In this document: piece by piece, positions 26,801-36,221 of the stretch
Numbering within the stretch: position 1 is the first letter of the stretch
Layout of the letters: each line of letters starts with the position of its first letter
Program-made: the position numbers and the translations under genes
The notes under the pieces: generated by a model
What the model was told of the DNA's origin: nothing
Seen by the model: only the letters and a program-made list of their open reading frames with translations
Databases searched by the model: none
DNA from: Cyanophora paradoxa
Taxonomy: Eukaryota > Glaucocystophyceae > Cyanophorales > Cyanophoraceae
Length of the DNA stretch: 64,000 nt
Direction of reading: 5' to 3'
Assembly: GCA_004431415.1 (NCBI GenBank)
Contig: QPMI01000233.1
Coordinates: 99,214-163,213, forward strand

Positions 26801-29800
26801 GAAGCCGTCACGCGAGTCGCGTTCTCCACAGACACAGCGACGCTCGACGGGGCCGAAGGCGCCGCTGCGCGCGCGCAGAGCGCCGTCAGTCGATTCGCAA
26901 CGTATTGCATCCTGTGAACGGGGCGGCGGGGCAGCGCGTGCGAACCTGCGGGCACGTCGACTGCGAACGCCGACGCTTCCGACGCCAGGCCCGTTGACGC
27001 TCGCGCGAGGGCCGAGCACGCCAGCCTGTAGCCTCCCGTGTACGATGGCGCGACGGCGAGCTCCACCGACGTCCCGGAAACTCCTTCGTCGGAGACCGGT
27101 ACAGGCTTTCCGTACGGTCCGCCGAAGCCCTCGCACGCCAGTTCCAGCGCCGCTACGCTCTGGCCCGCTGTGAAGTTCAGGAGAACTGAAATGCGTGTCG
27201 CGTTTGTTGCCGCGGCCGACTTGATGAATGGCCGCCAAGGAGACGCTGCGCGAAGGTGCGACAGAGTCAGCGGATTCTGGCGAGCTCACGACCACCCCTC
27301 GAAAGAAGTCGCTCACCGGGAGGAATCGTGGCGATGTCGGAATACGTGACAGCTGCCGACTGTAGTCCCGTGGACGCCCTCACGAGCGCTGTGCACGTGA
27401 GGCTGTAGTTTCCGCTGTACTTCGGCTCCACCGTCAGCGACACGTTGGCCCCCGCCACCGCCCCATCGCTGGCATTGACGGCGGCAGCCAACGAGTAGAG
27501 CCGTCCGTCGCCGGAGCAGTTCACCTCCGCCCATGCGACGCTCTGGCCTGGCGTAAAGCTCAGGACGGCCGTTGCGCGAGTCGCGTTCTCCACAGACACC
27601 GCAAGCTGTAACGGGCCCCAGGGCGAAGCTGCCGAACACATCGAAGTCAGCGGTCGTGGGCAGCAAGCCGACATGGGTCTCCAGCTGCAAGCTACGGCCC
27701 TGGCGGGGTCTTGCGAACTATTTTGCGTCAAATCGTTTCAATCCTATCCCGTCTAGAGACATCCATGCTCGCCCTTACGAGCAGTTACAACGCTCGTGAT
27801 CAACTGCAACGCACCCGCAGGGACCCACACTGCGCCGGACGGCACAGCCAGCGCCGACGGAAGGCCCGTCGACCCCCTCACCAGCGCCGTGCACGCCAGC
27901 GTGTAGTTCCCGCTGTATTTCGGCGCCACTGTCAGTGCCACGCTCGCCTCCGCCGCCGCCCCGTCGCTCGCGTTGACGGAAGCGAATGCGGCGTACGGGC
28001 CGCCGTGGCCCGAGCAGTTCAGCTCCGCCCTCGCGACGCTCTGGCCCGGCGTGAACCGCAGCACGGCAGTCACGCGGGTCGCGTTCTCCACAGACACAGC
28101 GACGCTCGACGGGGCCGAAGGCGCCGCTGCGCGCGCGCATAGCGCCGTCAGTCGATTCGCAACGTAACGCACACTATGAACGGGGCGGCGGGGCAGCGCA
28201 TGTGAACCTGCAGGCACGTCGACTGCGAACGCCGACGCTTCCGACGCCAGGCCCGTTGACGCTCGCGCGAGGGCTGAGCACGCCAGCCTGTAGCCTCCCG
28301 TGTACGACGGCGCGACGGCGAGCTCCAGCGCCGTCCCGGAAGCACCTGCATCGGAGACCTCGAAGGTCTCTGCGTACGGTCCGCCGAAGCCCTCGCACGC
28401 CAGCTCCAGCGCCGCTACGCTCTGGCCCGCTGTGAAGTTCAGAAGGACCGAAATGCGTGTCGCGTTTGGAAAAGCCGTTGAATATAAGGACGGACTCCAT
28501 GGGCGCGCTGCATTGCAATCCGCATTAATATTGAAGATTTGTCAATGACGACAATGCAAGCATGGCATACCCGCTTGCACGTTCTGGGAGCCAAGAGACA
28601 CTGACGCTACAACCGCCTGATCGGAAGACACCGCGAAGCAGGTGCAGTTGATGCTGTACGGTCCAGCATATCGCGGCGGAAGCGTTACTTGTATGACGGT
28701 TCGTCTCGCGTCCGTTTCGTATGCCGGTTTCTTCTCGGAGAACGGCCGCATGTCGCTGTCTGCAGTGCAATTCACTTCGAGGATGCTTATTCCACGATTC
28801 GCTGAGAATGATGCGACGACGTCCAGGCTCGTTGCAGATACGCTTGAGCTCACTATCGACGCGAGTAGGAGGGAAGGGGACCCGTCGTCCGCGAGCACGA
28901 CGATGTACGGGGTGAGCGAGTGCGTCCCAAGGTCGGCGTTGCCGGCGTCTGCGATGCGGATGACGTAGTCGCCTGGCCACGTCGCGTTCGGCAGGAGGAA
29001 GGTGCGGTTGCCGCCGCCGCTGCCGCCCTCGACGTAGAAGCTGTCGATCTTGTCGCCCGTCCATGACTGAACCAGCACCATTAAAGGAAACCGCAGAAGA
29101 GCGAGTGCCGGGGGCCGAACGCACCAGAACCTTGTCTTTGGCGCTGGGAAGCAGGTACACGTCCGCGTGGAAAGGCCACGCCGCCGACGTCCACGAGACG
29201 GTAACAGAGCCGTTGGCGAAGAGCTCGAGGCCGTCGACCTGCGGGGCGAGCTCGAGCAGGCGCCCTGGAAAGCAATATTGAGCAATGACGAAAAGCAAGA
29301 CTGAGCGATGATCGAACGCACAGGACTCGACAGCGAATGTCGGCGTGTCGAGCGAGCCGCCGTCGGCGTCCGCCATGGAGAAGTGGAAGAAGTACTGGCC
29401 GCCGTTGACCGCCGCGGGGAGCTGGACCGAGAGGGTCCCGCCAGCAGAGTACAGGATGACGCCAGAGAGCAGCTGGTACTGCGAAGAATGCTCAGTGCCA
29501 GCGCAAATTCTACCAGAGCTTGTTCTACAAAGGAGGACTCGACATCAAAGGAGGAAGCTTAAGTTCAGTTCTTCAAATTTATAATTAGAGGAGGAAGCTT
29601 AAGCTGGCACAAGCTTATGTTAATTAGGCAAACCTGCACGGGGGCGAGCTGGGCGCTGGACGAGACAAGGTACAGGACGGCGGGGCCGAACGCCCGGCTG
29701 AGCGCGGAGTGGCTGACGTTGACGGAAGCGCCCCGCAGAACCGACGAGCTCCCGCCCGGAGCAGGCTGGGTCCAGCTCGCGGTCAGCGGCGCCAGCGTGC

Positions 29801-31795
29801 CTGCCGTCCGGATCCGTTGGAGTCGACGTCTTATTATCATGAGCAGTGGAAATCAAATCATGGAACGCACCCTGAAACTTGAACGTTCTCGAGGAGCCGT
29901 CGGCACCAATAGAGCCGCACGATACGAATCTACTTGAGCATTAGAGACGATCAAGCACGTGTGTCGACTCGACGATGCGGGGGGTACGCACAGGGTACAT
30001 GTGGATCCGAATCCAGCCCATCCCGTGTTGTAGATTGGAAAAGAGGCGATATACAAAGGCGTAGTAGAAACGAACTCTTCCTTGCCGTCTTCAATGATTT
30101 GAAGCGGTCAGCTTCAATATACACTCATGTACCTGCCTAGGACGCACCTGCAGGATTGAGCAATATCCTCACAGCGGAAGCCGAGACGGTCCGGACGATC
30201 AGAAATAGCCCGTTGCATAATGCCAGACCCCTCAGGGCTGAACCGTAACCTGCGTTGATGCTTCCTGCCGCTCGCCACGTCTTCGGGCCCCCGCCCGCCA
30301 GGTCGAGCTCCAGAATTTCGGAAGGATAAACTGCTCGAAACCCCGCGTCAGCCTCTCTTGACATACGTAGATCTACGGCCAAAGGAGATGCTTTTGAAAA
30401 CTGAAAATTCGAAAACCAAAACCAATTTCGAAACGAAAACGTTTTTTAAAAGATCATAGACTGTGCAAGAAGCTCGCTCAGCAGAGTCCAACAATATTCA
30501 CCCGTTGAGCCATTTTCTTTTCTCTGCCCCTCTGCAAAATAGTAATCATGAACAAGTGTTAGAAGCTCGATATCGATTCATACGTATACTAAAACGTTTG
30601 CACCGAAGAGATACCACCTACTCCCTGCAAGGAAGGTGAGACACGCAGGCACTTGAATCTAAATAGGATAAGCACCGACAAGCAAAGATTTGTGCACGGC
30701 CCGCCCCCGCCAAGGGGAAGGCCCCACCGGCGTCACGGTGGCCCAAGTCCGGCTGCTCAACGAGTAGCTGCAACGCAGCTGTCAGCAACACGCGCTCGTT
30801 TCGGTGGGGTACAGAGTACATCTCTGTTAAGGTTAATAGAGATTTAATATAGATAGCAGCGTATCTATGTAGCTAACATGTATGTAGTAAGGGGGGGTCT
30901 CTGTTCTTACCGGTAAATGAGGTCGCTGATGTAAACCACGCCGCCACTCCAGAACTGCCCGCCTGCCACCTAGAAAGGGCAAGCTAGACTGTAAGAGGAC
31001 AGTTTCGCACAAACTAGACTATGATTGAGGGGACTAGCCCGCCCGCAATCTTGAAAAGCCGGCGGGCGAAAGGTTTTGGCTGTTTCGTAGCTCAAACTAA
31101 ATTTAAAGCTTATGCCGCCGAGCTTCAGTTACGAACCCAGATGCTTCCGTTGAAGAAGGTCATGGCTGGAGGGCTTTCAGCAGGCACGGTGGCCGCAGAG
31201 ACACGCGGTCAGATAGCAGCTCTTACCGTGGTACTCCAATCCATTAGGAGCAGGGAACGGCTGCGTGTAGCTCGTGAAATTCGTGTCGAAGCTCCAGATA
31301 CTCCCTGCGGCCGTGCAGTATATGGTCTGCTCCAAGTCCCAAACGCAAGAGACTTGGTTGTACTTAGGAGATCCCACAGGGGCTTGAGTCCACTGAGCTG
31401 TCTCTGCTCTCGGCGTGCCTCAGCTCGAGCTCGATCGAGAGATGTAATTAGTCATGAGGTTTGGAAAGAAGCTCGCACCTACGTCCATTATCCACACTTC
31501 GTAGTAATAGTTCGGATACCCATTGGACCCGCCGACGACGGCGATTTTCGGCCGCTGGTCGGGGGCGCGATACGAGACGACGCCGTGATTGTAGCGCCCC
31601 GCGAAGGGGCCCGCCGTGGTCTCCGCGAAGGACACCCCGTAGCCTGCGCCGGACAGGGCGCGAGGTCAGCGGCGCGTCAGTCGAACGCGCACGGAGCACA
31701 GAGCTGGGAGATGGCCTCAGGTAGCGCACCTTGGCCGAGGGCGCCCGGGAGGAGCCCGCACAGGAGCAGCAGCGCGAGCAGCGCCCGCCGCGCGG
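12297..31795 (-). CDS. Giant receptor-like Ser/Thr kinase with kelch-like and tandem Ig-like ectodomain
   Basis: One minus-strand gene of about 60 exons. Protein order: signal peptide core (LLALLLLCGLLPGALG, about 31731-31790); kelch-like exons (GRYNHGVVSYRAPDQRPKIA at about 31560; VAGGQFWSGGVVYISDL near 30945); a beta-rich segment (28540-29800); about 27 Ig-like modules (17430-28510); a second kelch-like region (15970-17400); one transmembrane helix with basic stop (AALLAAVLLFVYVRRKRR, about 15060-15120); and a kinase domain ending with TGA at 12297-12299. Such proteins sit in the plasma membrane and signal from extracellular ligands; the ligand is unknown. Nearly all exon junctions carry GTGCG-type donors, and the Ig-like exons are phase-1, which eases in-frame duplication. 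No ATG lies close upstream of the signal-peptide exon in frame, so the exact start is unresolved. A shorter paralogous stretch lies at 60458-64000. The gene model is assembled by eye; individual exons may be wrong. Confidence 0.7.
15055..17400 (-). other. Second kelch-like region, SEA-like juxtamembrane part and transmembrane segment
   Basis: Exons between 17400 and about 15970 carry kelch/galactose-oxidase-like signatures: WVMAGTIGVGGKS, SSFWAFSTDFDAWVELP, NPRTGHCEL and RLVLGSCHGALLAVEEGG, with a CGTCTTC cysteine pair. Downstream (15130-15720) is a roughly 150-residue folded segment starting with ITLVLSVPATRAECEAYL that I do not recognise. A Ser/Gly/Ala stalk and a single hydrophobic helix follow, then RRKRR. 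This arrangement places the kinase in the cytosol. Confidence 0.6.
17426..28515 (-). repeat. Tandem array of about 27 Ig-like module exons, mostly in ~1.27-kb three-exon units
   Basis: Each module is one exon of about 290-330 bases encoding a core such as ENATRVTAVLRFTPGQSV, then ELNCSGHGGPY, ending YTLACTALVRGSTGLPS. Two cysteines lie about 45 residues apart and there are many N-glycosylation sites. Three module types (call them A with FTAGQSVAALEL, B with GQSVARAELNC, C with GQSVAWAEVNC) alternate B-C-A down the minus strand. Repeats of the B exon begin near 20134, 21406, 22672, 23942, 25208 and 26461, a period of 1253-1272 bases. Units between about 19.7 and 28.2 kb are nearly identical even in introns. 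The two modules nearest the membrane (17426-18080) are divergent. This is direct evidence of recent tandem exon-block amplification or homogenisation. Confidence 0.85.
28525..31700 (-). other. N-terminal kelch-like and beta-rich region of the receptor-like kinase
   Basis: Exons align one for one with the plus-strand paralogue at 60458-64000: GRYNHGVVSYRAPDQ, SFDTNFTSYTQPFPAPNG, LELDLAGGGPKTWR, LTASWTQPAPGGSSSV, DGGSLDTPTFAVESC, APQVDGLELFANGSVTVSWT and NATWPGDYVIRIADAGNADL. The Gly-Gly plus Trp spacing in the first exons is kelch-like; the later ones look like fibronectin- or Ig-type beta sandwiches. The exon equivalent to the paralogue's DGILSVRTARQFVFRN segment (near 61740) was not found here. 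Confidence 0.6.
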
Positions 31796-33872
31796 GGCCC
31801 GCGAGCGGGGCCGGGTCTCGGCGGCCCAGGCCGAGGCCGAGGCTGGCCCTGGGGCCATGGCCGAGGACAGGGCCCGCGAGGGACGCAGTCGCCGCGTGGG
31901 TTCGAGGCCGCGGCCGGCCGGAGGCGGCTGCGGTAGCTGGCGTCTCCGACCATATGCATGGGCCTCGGTAGCTGGTAGCTGGCGTTTCCGACCCTCGGCC
32001 TCGGCCGGTCCCCCACTGGGCGGGCCCGGGCGCTCCACAAAAAGCACCGGCCGCGGGCGGCAGAGCTAGAGGCCCAGGCCTAGCTGTCGGCCTTTCTTGC
32101 TCTAACGCGTGTAGCTGCATGCGCACTGAGATACTGCGGCGGATCAGCTATAGCTAGCGGTGCTGCCTGCAGCGCCGGAGGGTCGCCGGCCGATGGTGGG
32201 TGGCTGACACTGGCTGTCTGGCTCTGCCTAGCTATGAACGCTGCGTACGCTTGGCTGATAGCTGATGTGCTCAAAGCTGTAAATGCGCGTCGTTAGCTAG
32301 CTAAACCGCTGGAGCCGCGGCGCTGCACACATATGCATGTCTGTGGCACCCAGGCCTAGGCGACCTAATCAGCGCGCCGTTAGCCGCATATGTATATATA
32401 CGCGTGCCGCGCCGCTGCGGGTGCGCGGGCCGGGGTGCAAAGCCTCACCGCACACGTCCAAAACGCATCCACACGCATATATACGCATATGCATAACACG
32501 AGGAAGCGGCGCGCCCGGCTCGGCGCCACCCGCGCCTGAAGGCCGCGCCGCTTTGAACATGATCACTGGCATCGCGATCGAATCATGATGAAGACCGTCG
32601 GACTCCCGGGCCCCGGCGTTCCATCCGCGTCGCGAGGAATCTTCGCGCGAGCTTCGAGCTGCCTGCCAGGCAGCGGGCCTCAGGGCCTGCGGCGCGGACC
32701 GGATGTCAGCGGATGATCGATATCAGCGGAAGATCCGATGATCAGCCGCTGAGCCACCGCGCGCCGGCACGTCTCACCGTGGCACCGCTGGCGGCGTACG
32801 GCGTACGCGCAGCGGCGGTGGCGCACTGCGGGCCTCTGCGCCGTGCGGCACTGCGGCAGCTCACTGTCACCGTGGCACTGAGTCCGACGGTCAGCAGCGC
32901 CGGGCCGCAGGCCCGCACTGCGGCAGCGCTGCGGGAGCGCTAGCCATGCGGCGTACGCGTGGGCCCGGGGGGGTAGACTGTACTAGACCGCAATTGCAAT
33001 CAGCCATTCGGTGCACCGAATCCACCGATCGCGAAGCCCCCTTACTAATCTACTAAATTTTGGGCGATCTACAGTCATCTACTAATTATATAAATATTTC
33101 CCGCCTGCTGAAGCCGGGATTTCTTAGGGGTAGCCCCGGCCGTCTTCGCCATACAAAGGTTCTGCTAATTATACTGACACACATCATCTTAGATTCATCT
33201 AGATCTAATGAAGTTTGACCAGCTGCTAAAGTGGCAGTTTTGGCGAAGTACTAATTATTTTCCCGTACAAAATTAGCTAGTTCTAGACCACTGAGGCCAT
33301 TCATTAGCAAATCATGAATCGACTGGTCGCCGAAAAAAGTAACGGCAGATCAAGCCCAGACAAGCCGAGGGCTAGAATGTTGGGCTTCAGGCTTGCTTTG
33401 GGGTACTACAGTGCGACTGGCCGGGTACTTGTACGATGCTGCGGTTCGCCCCCGCCTCGCTCCGCAGGGCCGCCTCTGACGGGCGCGCGAGCTCAGAAGG
33501 ACGATTGGGATCGCCTGCCGAGCGGGCCGGGGCAGCGTCTGGCGCGCGGCCGACGCAGCCCGCGCGTCCGCCGCCGCGACGGCGCCGCGTGCTCACATCT
33601 TCACCGCATCGATGGCGAGGGTGCATCTGCGTGCAGGCTCCACCCCTGCGACGCTGATCGCGCTGCTGGCAGTTCGCCGACGCTAGGCAACCCACGAGCC
33701 CCGGAGGCGAGGCGGAGGGCGCCGTCAGCGATCCGTGGCCGGCGGACGCCATAGACTCGTGGCCTGCGGGCTCCGCCACGTGAGCCCGCCGCCCGCCGTG
33801 CCATCGCCGCCTGCTCATTTGCGCAGCTCGCCGCTCGAGGCCGATGGCACCGGCGGCCTGAGCTTCGGGGAC
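31796..33872. other. Intergenic; upstream region of the receptor kinase plus unexplained DNA
   Basis: About 31800-32000 reads (minus strand) like the upstream region of the paralogue at 60230-60457, sharing CATATGCAT and GGCCGGCCGCGGCC blocks, so promoter or 5' leader sequence is probably conserved. About 32100-33300 contains CACTG-rich hairpin sequence (32770-32940) and AT-richer DNA with no recognisable gene. An upstream exon of the small gene at 33873 may lie around 33610-33690. Confidence 0.5.
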
Positions 33873-34372
33873 ATGGACAGCGGTGGCTTCGGGGCCATGG
33901 ACAGCGGTGTCGACCCTCTTCTCGACTCGCCACAGCCGCTTCGTCAGCGGCGCGTCGCGGCCGAGCCCACGCTCCCGCTCCCTGGGAACCCGGGCAAGGA
34001 CTACGACTGCGAGTTCGGTGCGGCCCGCCGCGCTCGCCTTGCCCCTTCCGCAGTGTGAGCCTTAGATTCTCGCCCGCGCAGACGAGCTGCGGGACACGTG
34101 CAACTTCCATACGGAGTGGGAGGACTTGCTGAAGCCCAGCGACTACATTTACAAGGCGCGGCCGTCCGCGCCGCGCCGCGCCACGCCGCGCACTGCGGCA
34201 GCGCCGCGCTGCCGCTGACGCCTTCGTGCAGGAGATGAAGATCAAGAGCCTGCGCAGCACGCCGCTGGACGCCCCGACGCTGAGCAAGGACCCCAAGAAG
34301 TCGAAGCAGATCATGCAGGCGTGGCTTGCGGAGATGGAGAAGCAGGGCTTCATAGAGAAGGTCGAGAACTAG
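33873..34372 (+). CDS. Small unrecognised protein, three exons
   Basis: Exon 1 (from ATG 33873 to 34017) reads MDSGGFGAMDSGVDPLLDSP and continues to KDYDCEF; exon 2 (34082-34156) gives DELRDTCNFHTEWEDLLKPS then DYIYK; exon 3 (34232-34372) gives EMKIKSLRSTPLDAPTLSKD and ends FIEKVEN-TAG. Intron 1 is GT-AG (34018-34081). Intron 2 (34157-34231) appears to start with GCGCGG, a GC-AG intron. The protein would be about 120 residues, charged, without signal peptide or membrane helix. The frame is open upstream to an AG at 33686, so an earlier start exon is possible. I do not recognise the family. Confidence 0.5.
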
Positions 34373-34739
34373 CCGAATTCTCTCTAAGTTCTGGTATTTC
34401 TGAGTGCATTCGAGTTTCGGATCCGCATTGGACGCGTGCGCTGCCACCGGCGCCCTACTCCTGGGAGTCCCGGGGTAGCCCTTTGCGGCCCAAAAGCTAT
34501 ACGATTAGAGCCCGCACCGCCCAGCCCGCGCAGCTTCGCGCCGCGCGGAGGAAAAGCTCGAATCAAAGCAATTGCAAGATCCTAACAATGACAGAGACAG
34601 ACGGGGCCTAGACGTGGTTGGATGTGCATATGCACGCAAAGGGCGTCGTGAACGAGGAGCGGATGCCCTTGAACCACGAGGCGAAGGCGTGCAGCACGGG
34701 AGACTGCACCTCCTGCACCTGCGATCGAATTCCGTTGGA

Positions 34740-35941
34740 TCAAATCGCAACTCGGTCCGCTGGGATTCGAACCTCGCCCTCCTCGCGGACCGCCGTGAGG
34801 TAGAAGACGCGACCTACGCCCGCGGCGCCGCGCATGGGTACGGGCGCCGTCCACCGCCTGCGCCGCCGCCGCCCCGGCCCCGATCAAATTCCGCGGATCG
34901 AATTGGCGCCCCGGCGGCCGTACCCGTAGGAGGCGTCGGCCTCGCCCGGTGACGTCACGCAGAGGACCTCCCAGGGTCCCCCCGCCCGCTCCAGAAGCGT
35001 CTCGGGGTCGTCGTCGCCCGAGCGCCACTGGGACATGATGGAGGAGGGGTCGGCGGCCGTCGCGCGCTTCCAGCTCGCCTCGTTCACGAGGCTCGCCCCG
35101 AGGAACGACGAGGGCGCCGCGAGGCGCGAGACGCCGTTCAGGAGCGCCAGGACCTCTTCAGGCGAGAGGTACATGAGGAGGCCCTCCAGGACCCAGACGG
35201 AGGGGTTCGCCGGGCTGAACCCCGCCGAGACGAGCGCCGTGCTCCAAGACGGCTGCGAAAGGTCCGCCGTGACCGCCTGGTAGGACCTGCACGCGAGCGG
35301 CTCCCCCCGCATTTTCCCCTCCTTGTACTCAAGCACGGCCTCCTGGTCCACCTCGTACACGGTCGTGTTCTCGGGCCACTGCAGTCGCCACGCCCTCGTG
35401 TCCATGCCTGTGTGTGTGCGAGCGCGTGTGAAAGCACGTCAGGCGGGTCGCCGCGTGCGGCGCCAGTCGCCCGCCGGTGCGGCGCGGCCTCCGCACCTGC
35501 GCCGAGAAGCACGACCTGCACGAGTCCGCCGCCGGATGCGGAGCTGAGCGCCTGGGCGGACTGCTGTGCGAAGTCGTCGAAGTATCTGCGCGGCGCCGGC
35601 GCGGACGTTCGGGTCGCGGTTGCGACGCGCGGCTAGGCTGCGGCTGCGGTCGTGTGCACCTTGTCCTGATTGCTATCCGCGGCCTTCGCGCGGGTGTCAC
35701 GTCGAAGAGAACGCTTGGGCAAAACGACGAAAGCGCCGCACCTGGTCTCGTCCTCGTCGGCCTGTCGGCGGTCGGCGGGTGGTGCGTCGGGCGCTTGCGC
35801 CCGTGCTCGTCGCCTTGCATCCCTGAATTCGAACGCCTCGGGTCCTGCCAGACGCTCCGCAAACGGATCATTAAAGAGTCTGTCATCACGGCGGCTCTCC
35901 TGCGGCGGCGTTGGTACGGACGGCGCCGTGGCTCGTAGCAT
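34740..35941 (-). CDS. SAM-dependent methyltransferase, leucine carboxyl methyltransferase-like family
   Basis: Four exons: 35742-35941 (start MLRATAPSV; SRRDDRLFNDPFAERLAGPE), 35497-35585 (RYFDDFAQQSAQALSS...VVLLGAG), 34924-35407 (MDTRAWRLQWPENTTVYEVD) and 34740-34857 (RWTAPVPMRG to stop). Introns join in frame: the GAG + MDTRAW junction rebuilds motif I (LLGAGMDTRAWRL) for SAM binding; EVDQEAV is the acidic ribose-binding motif; VWVLEGLLMYLSPEEV is typical of the family, as is PGEADASYGRW near the C terminus. Members methylate carboxyl groups or small molecules; the substrate cannot be deduced. Length (about 290 residues) is normal. It is transcribed divergently from the TPX2-like gene 280 bp away. 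Confidence 0.8.
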
Positions 35942-36221
35942 GCCGACGCACGATAGCACGCGAAGCTGCAATGATGCGGGCGGAGAATACGACGAGTTCT
36001 TTGGGGTCTGTGGGGGCGCCGGCCGCGAGGGCAGCGGCTTGGTTCGCAAGCGACAGCTTGACCTGCGGGCGACGTTACCAGGCGCTCGCTCCAGCCGCCG
36101 CCGACGTAAAATACCTGCGGGGACGACGGCGTCGCCAGCGCCATGCCTGGTTGCAGTCTTTGGGGGTACGGGTTCGTGCAGGCCGCCGTGTACCCCGCAG
36201 GCGGCAACGGTAACGGAAAGA
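35942..36221. promoter_or_regulatory. Probable shared promoter of methyltransferase and TPX2-like genes
   Basis: Only 280 bases separate the two divergent start codons, so the core promoters and 5' leaders of both genes must lie here or overlap the coding ends. No TATA box or known motif is evident. The call rests on geometry alone. Confidence 0.4.

Noticed and set aside
19100-28150. Repeated plus-strand open frames in the Ig array
   Set aside because: They recur with the 1.27-kb unit and are Arg-rich antisense shadows of the minus-strand modules, which carry cysteines, glycosylation sites and splice borders.
17426-28515. CRISPR-like or satellite interpretation of the tandem repeats
   Set aside because: Units are 1.27 kb, contain three in-frame exons each and encode conserved cysteine-bearing modules; no short repeat-spacer structure is present.
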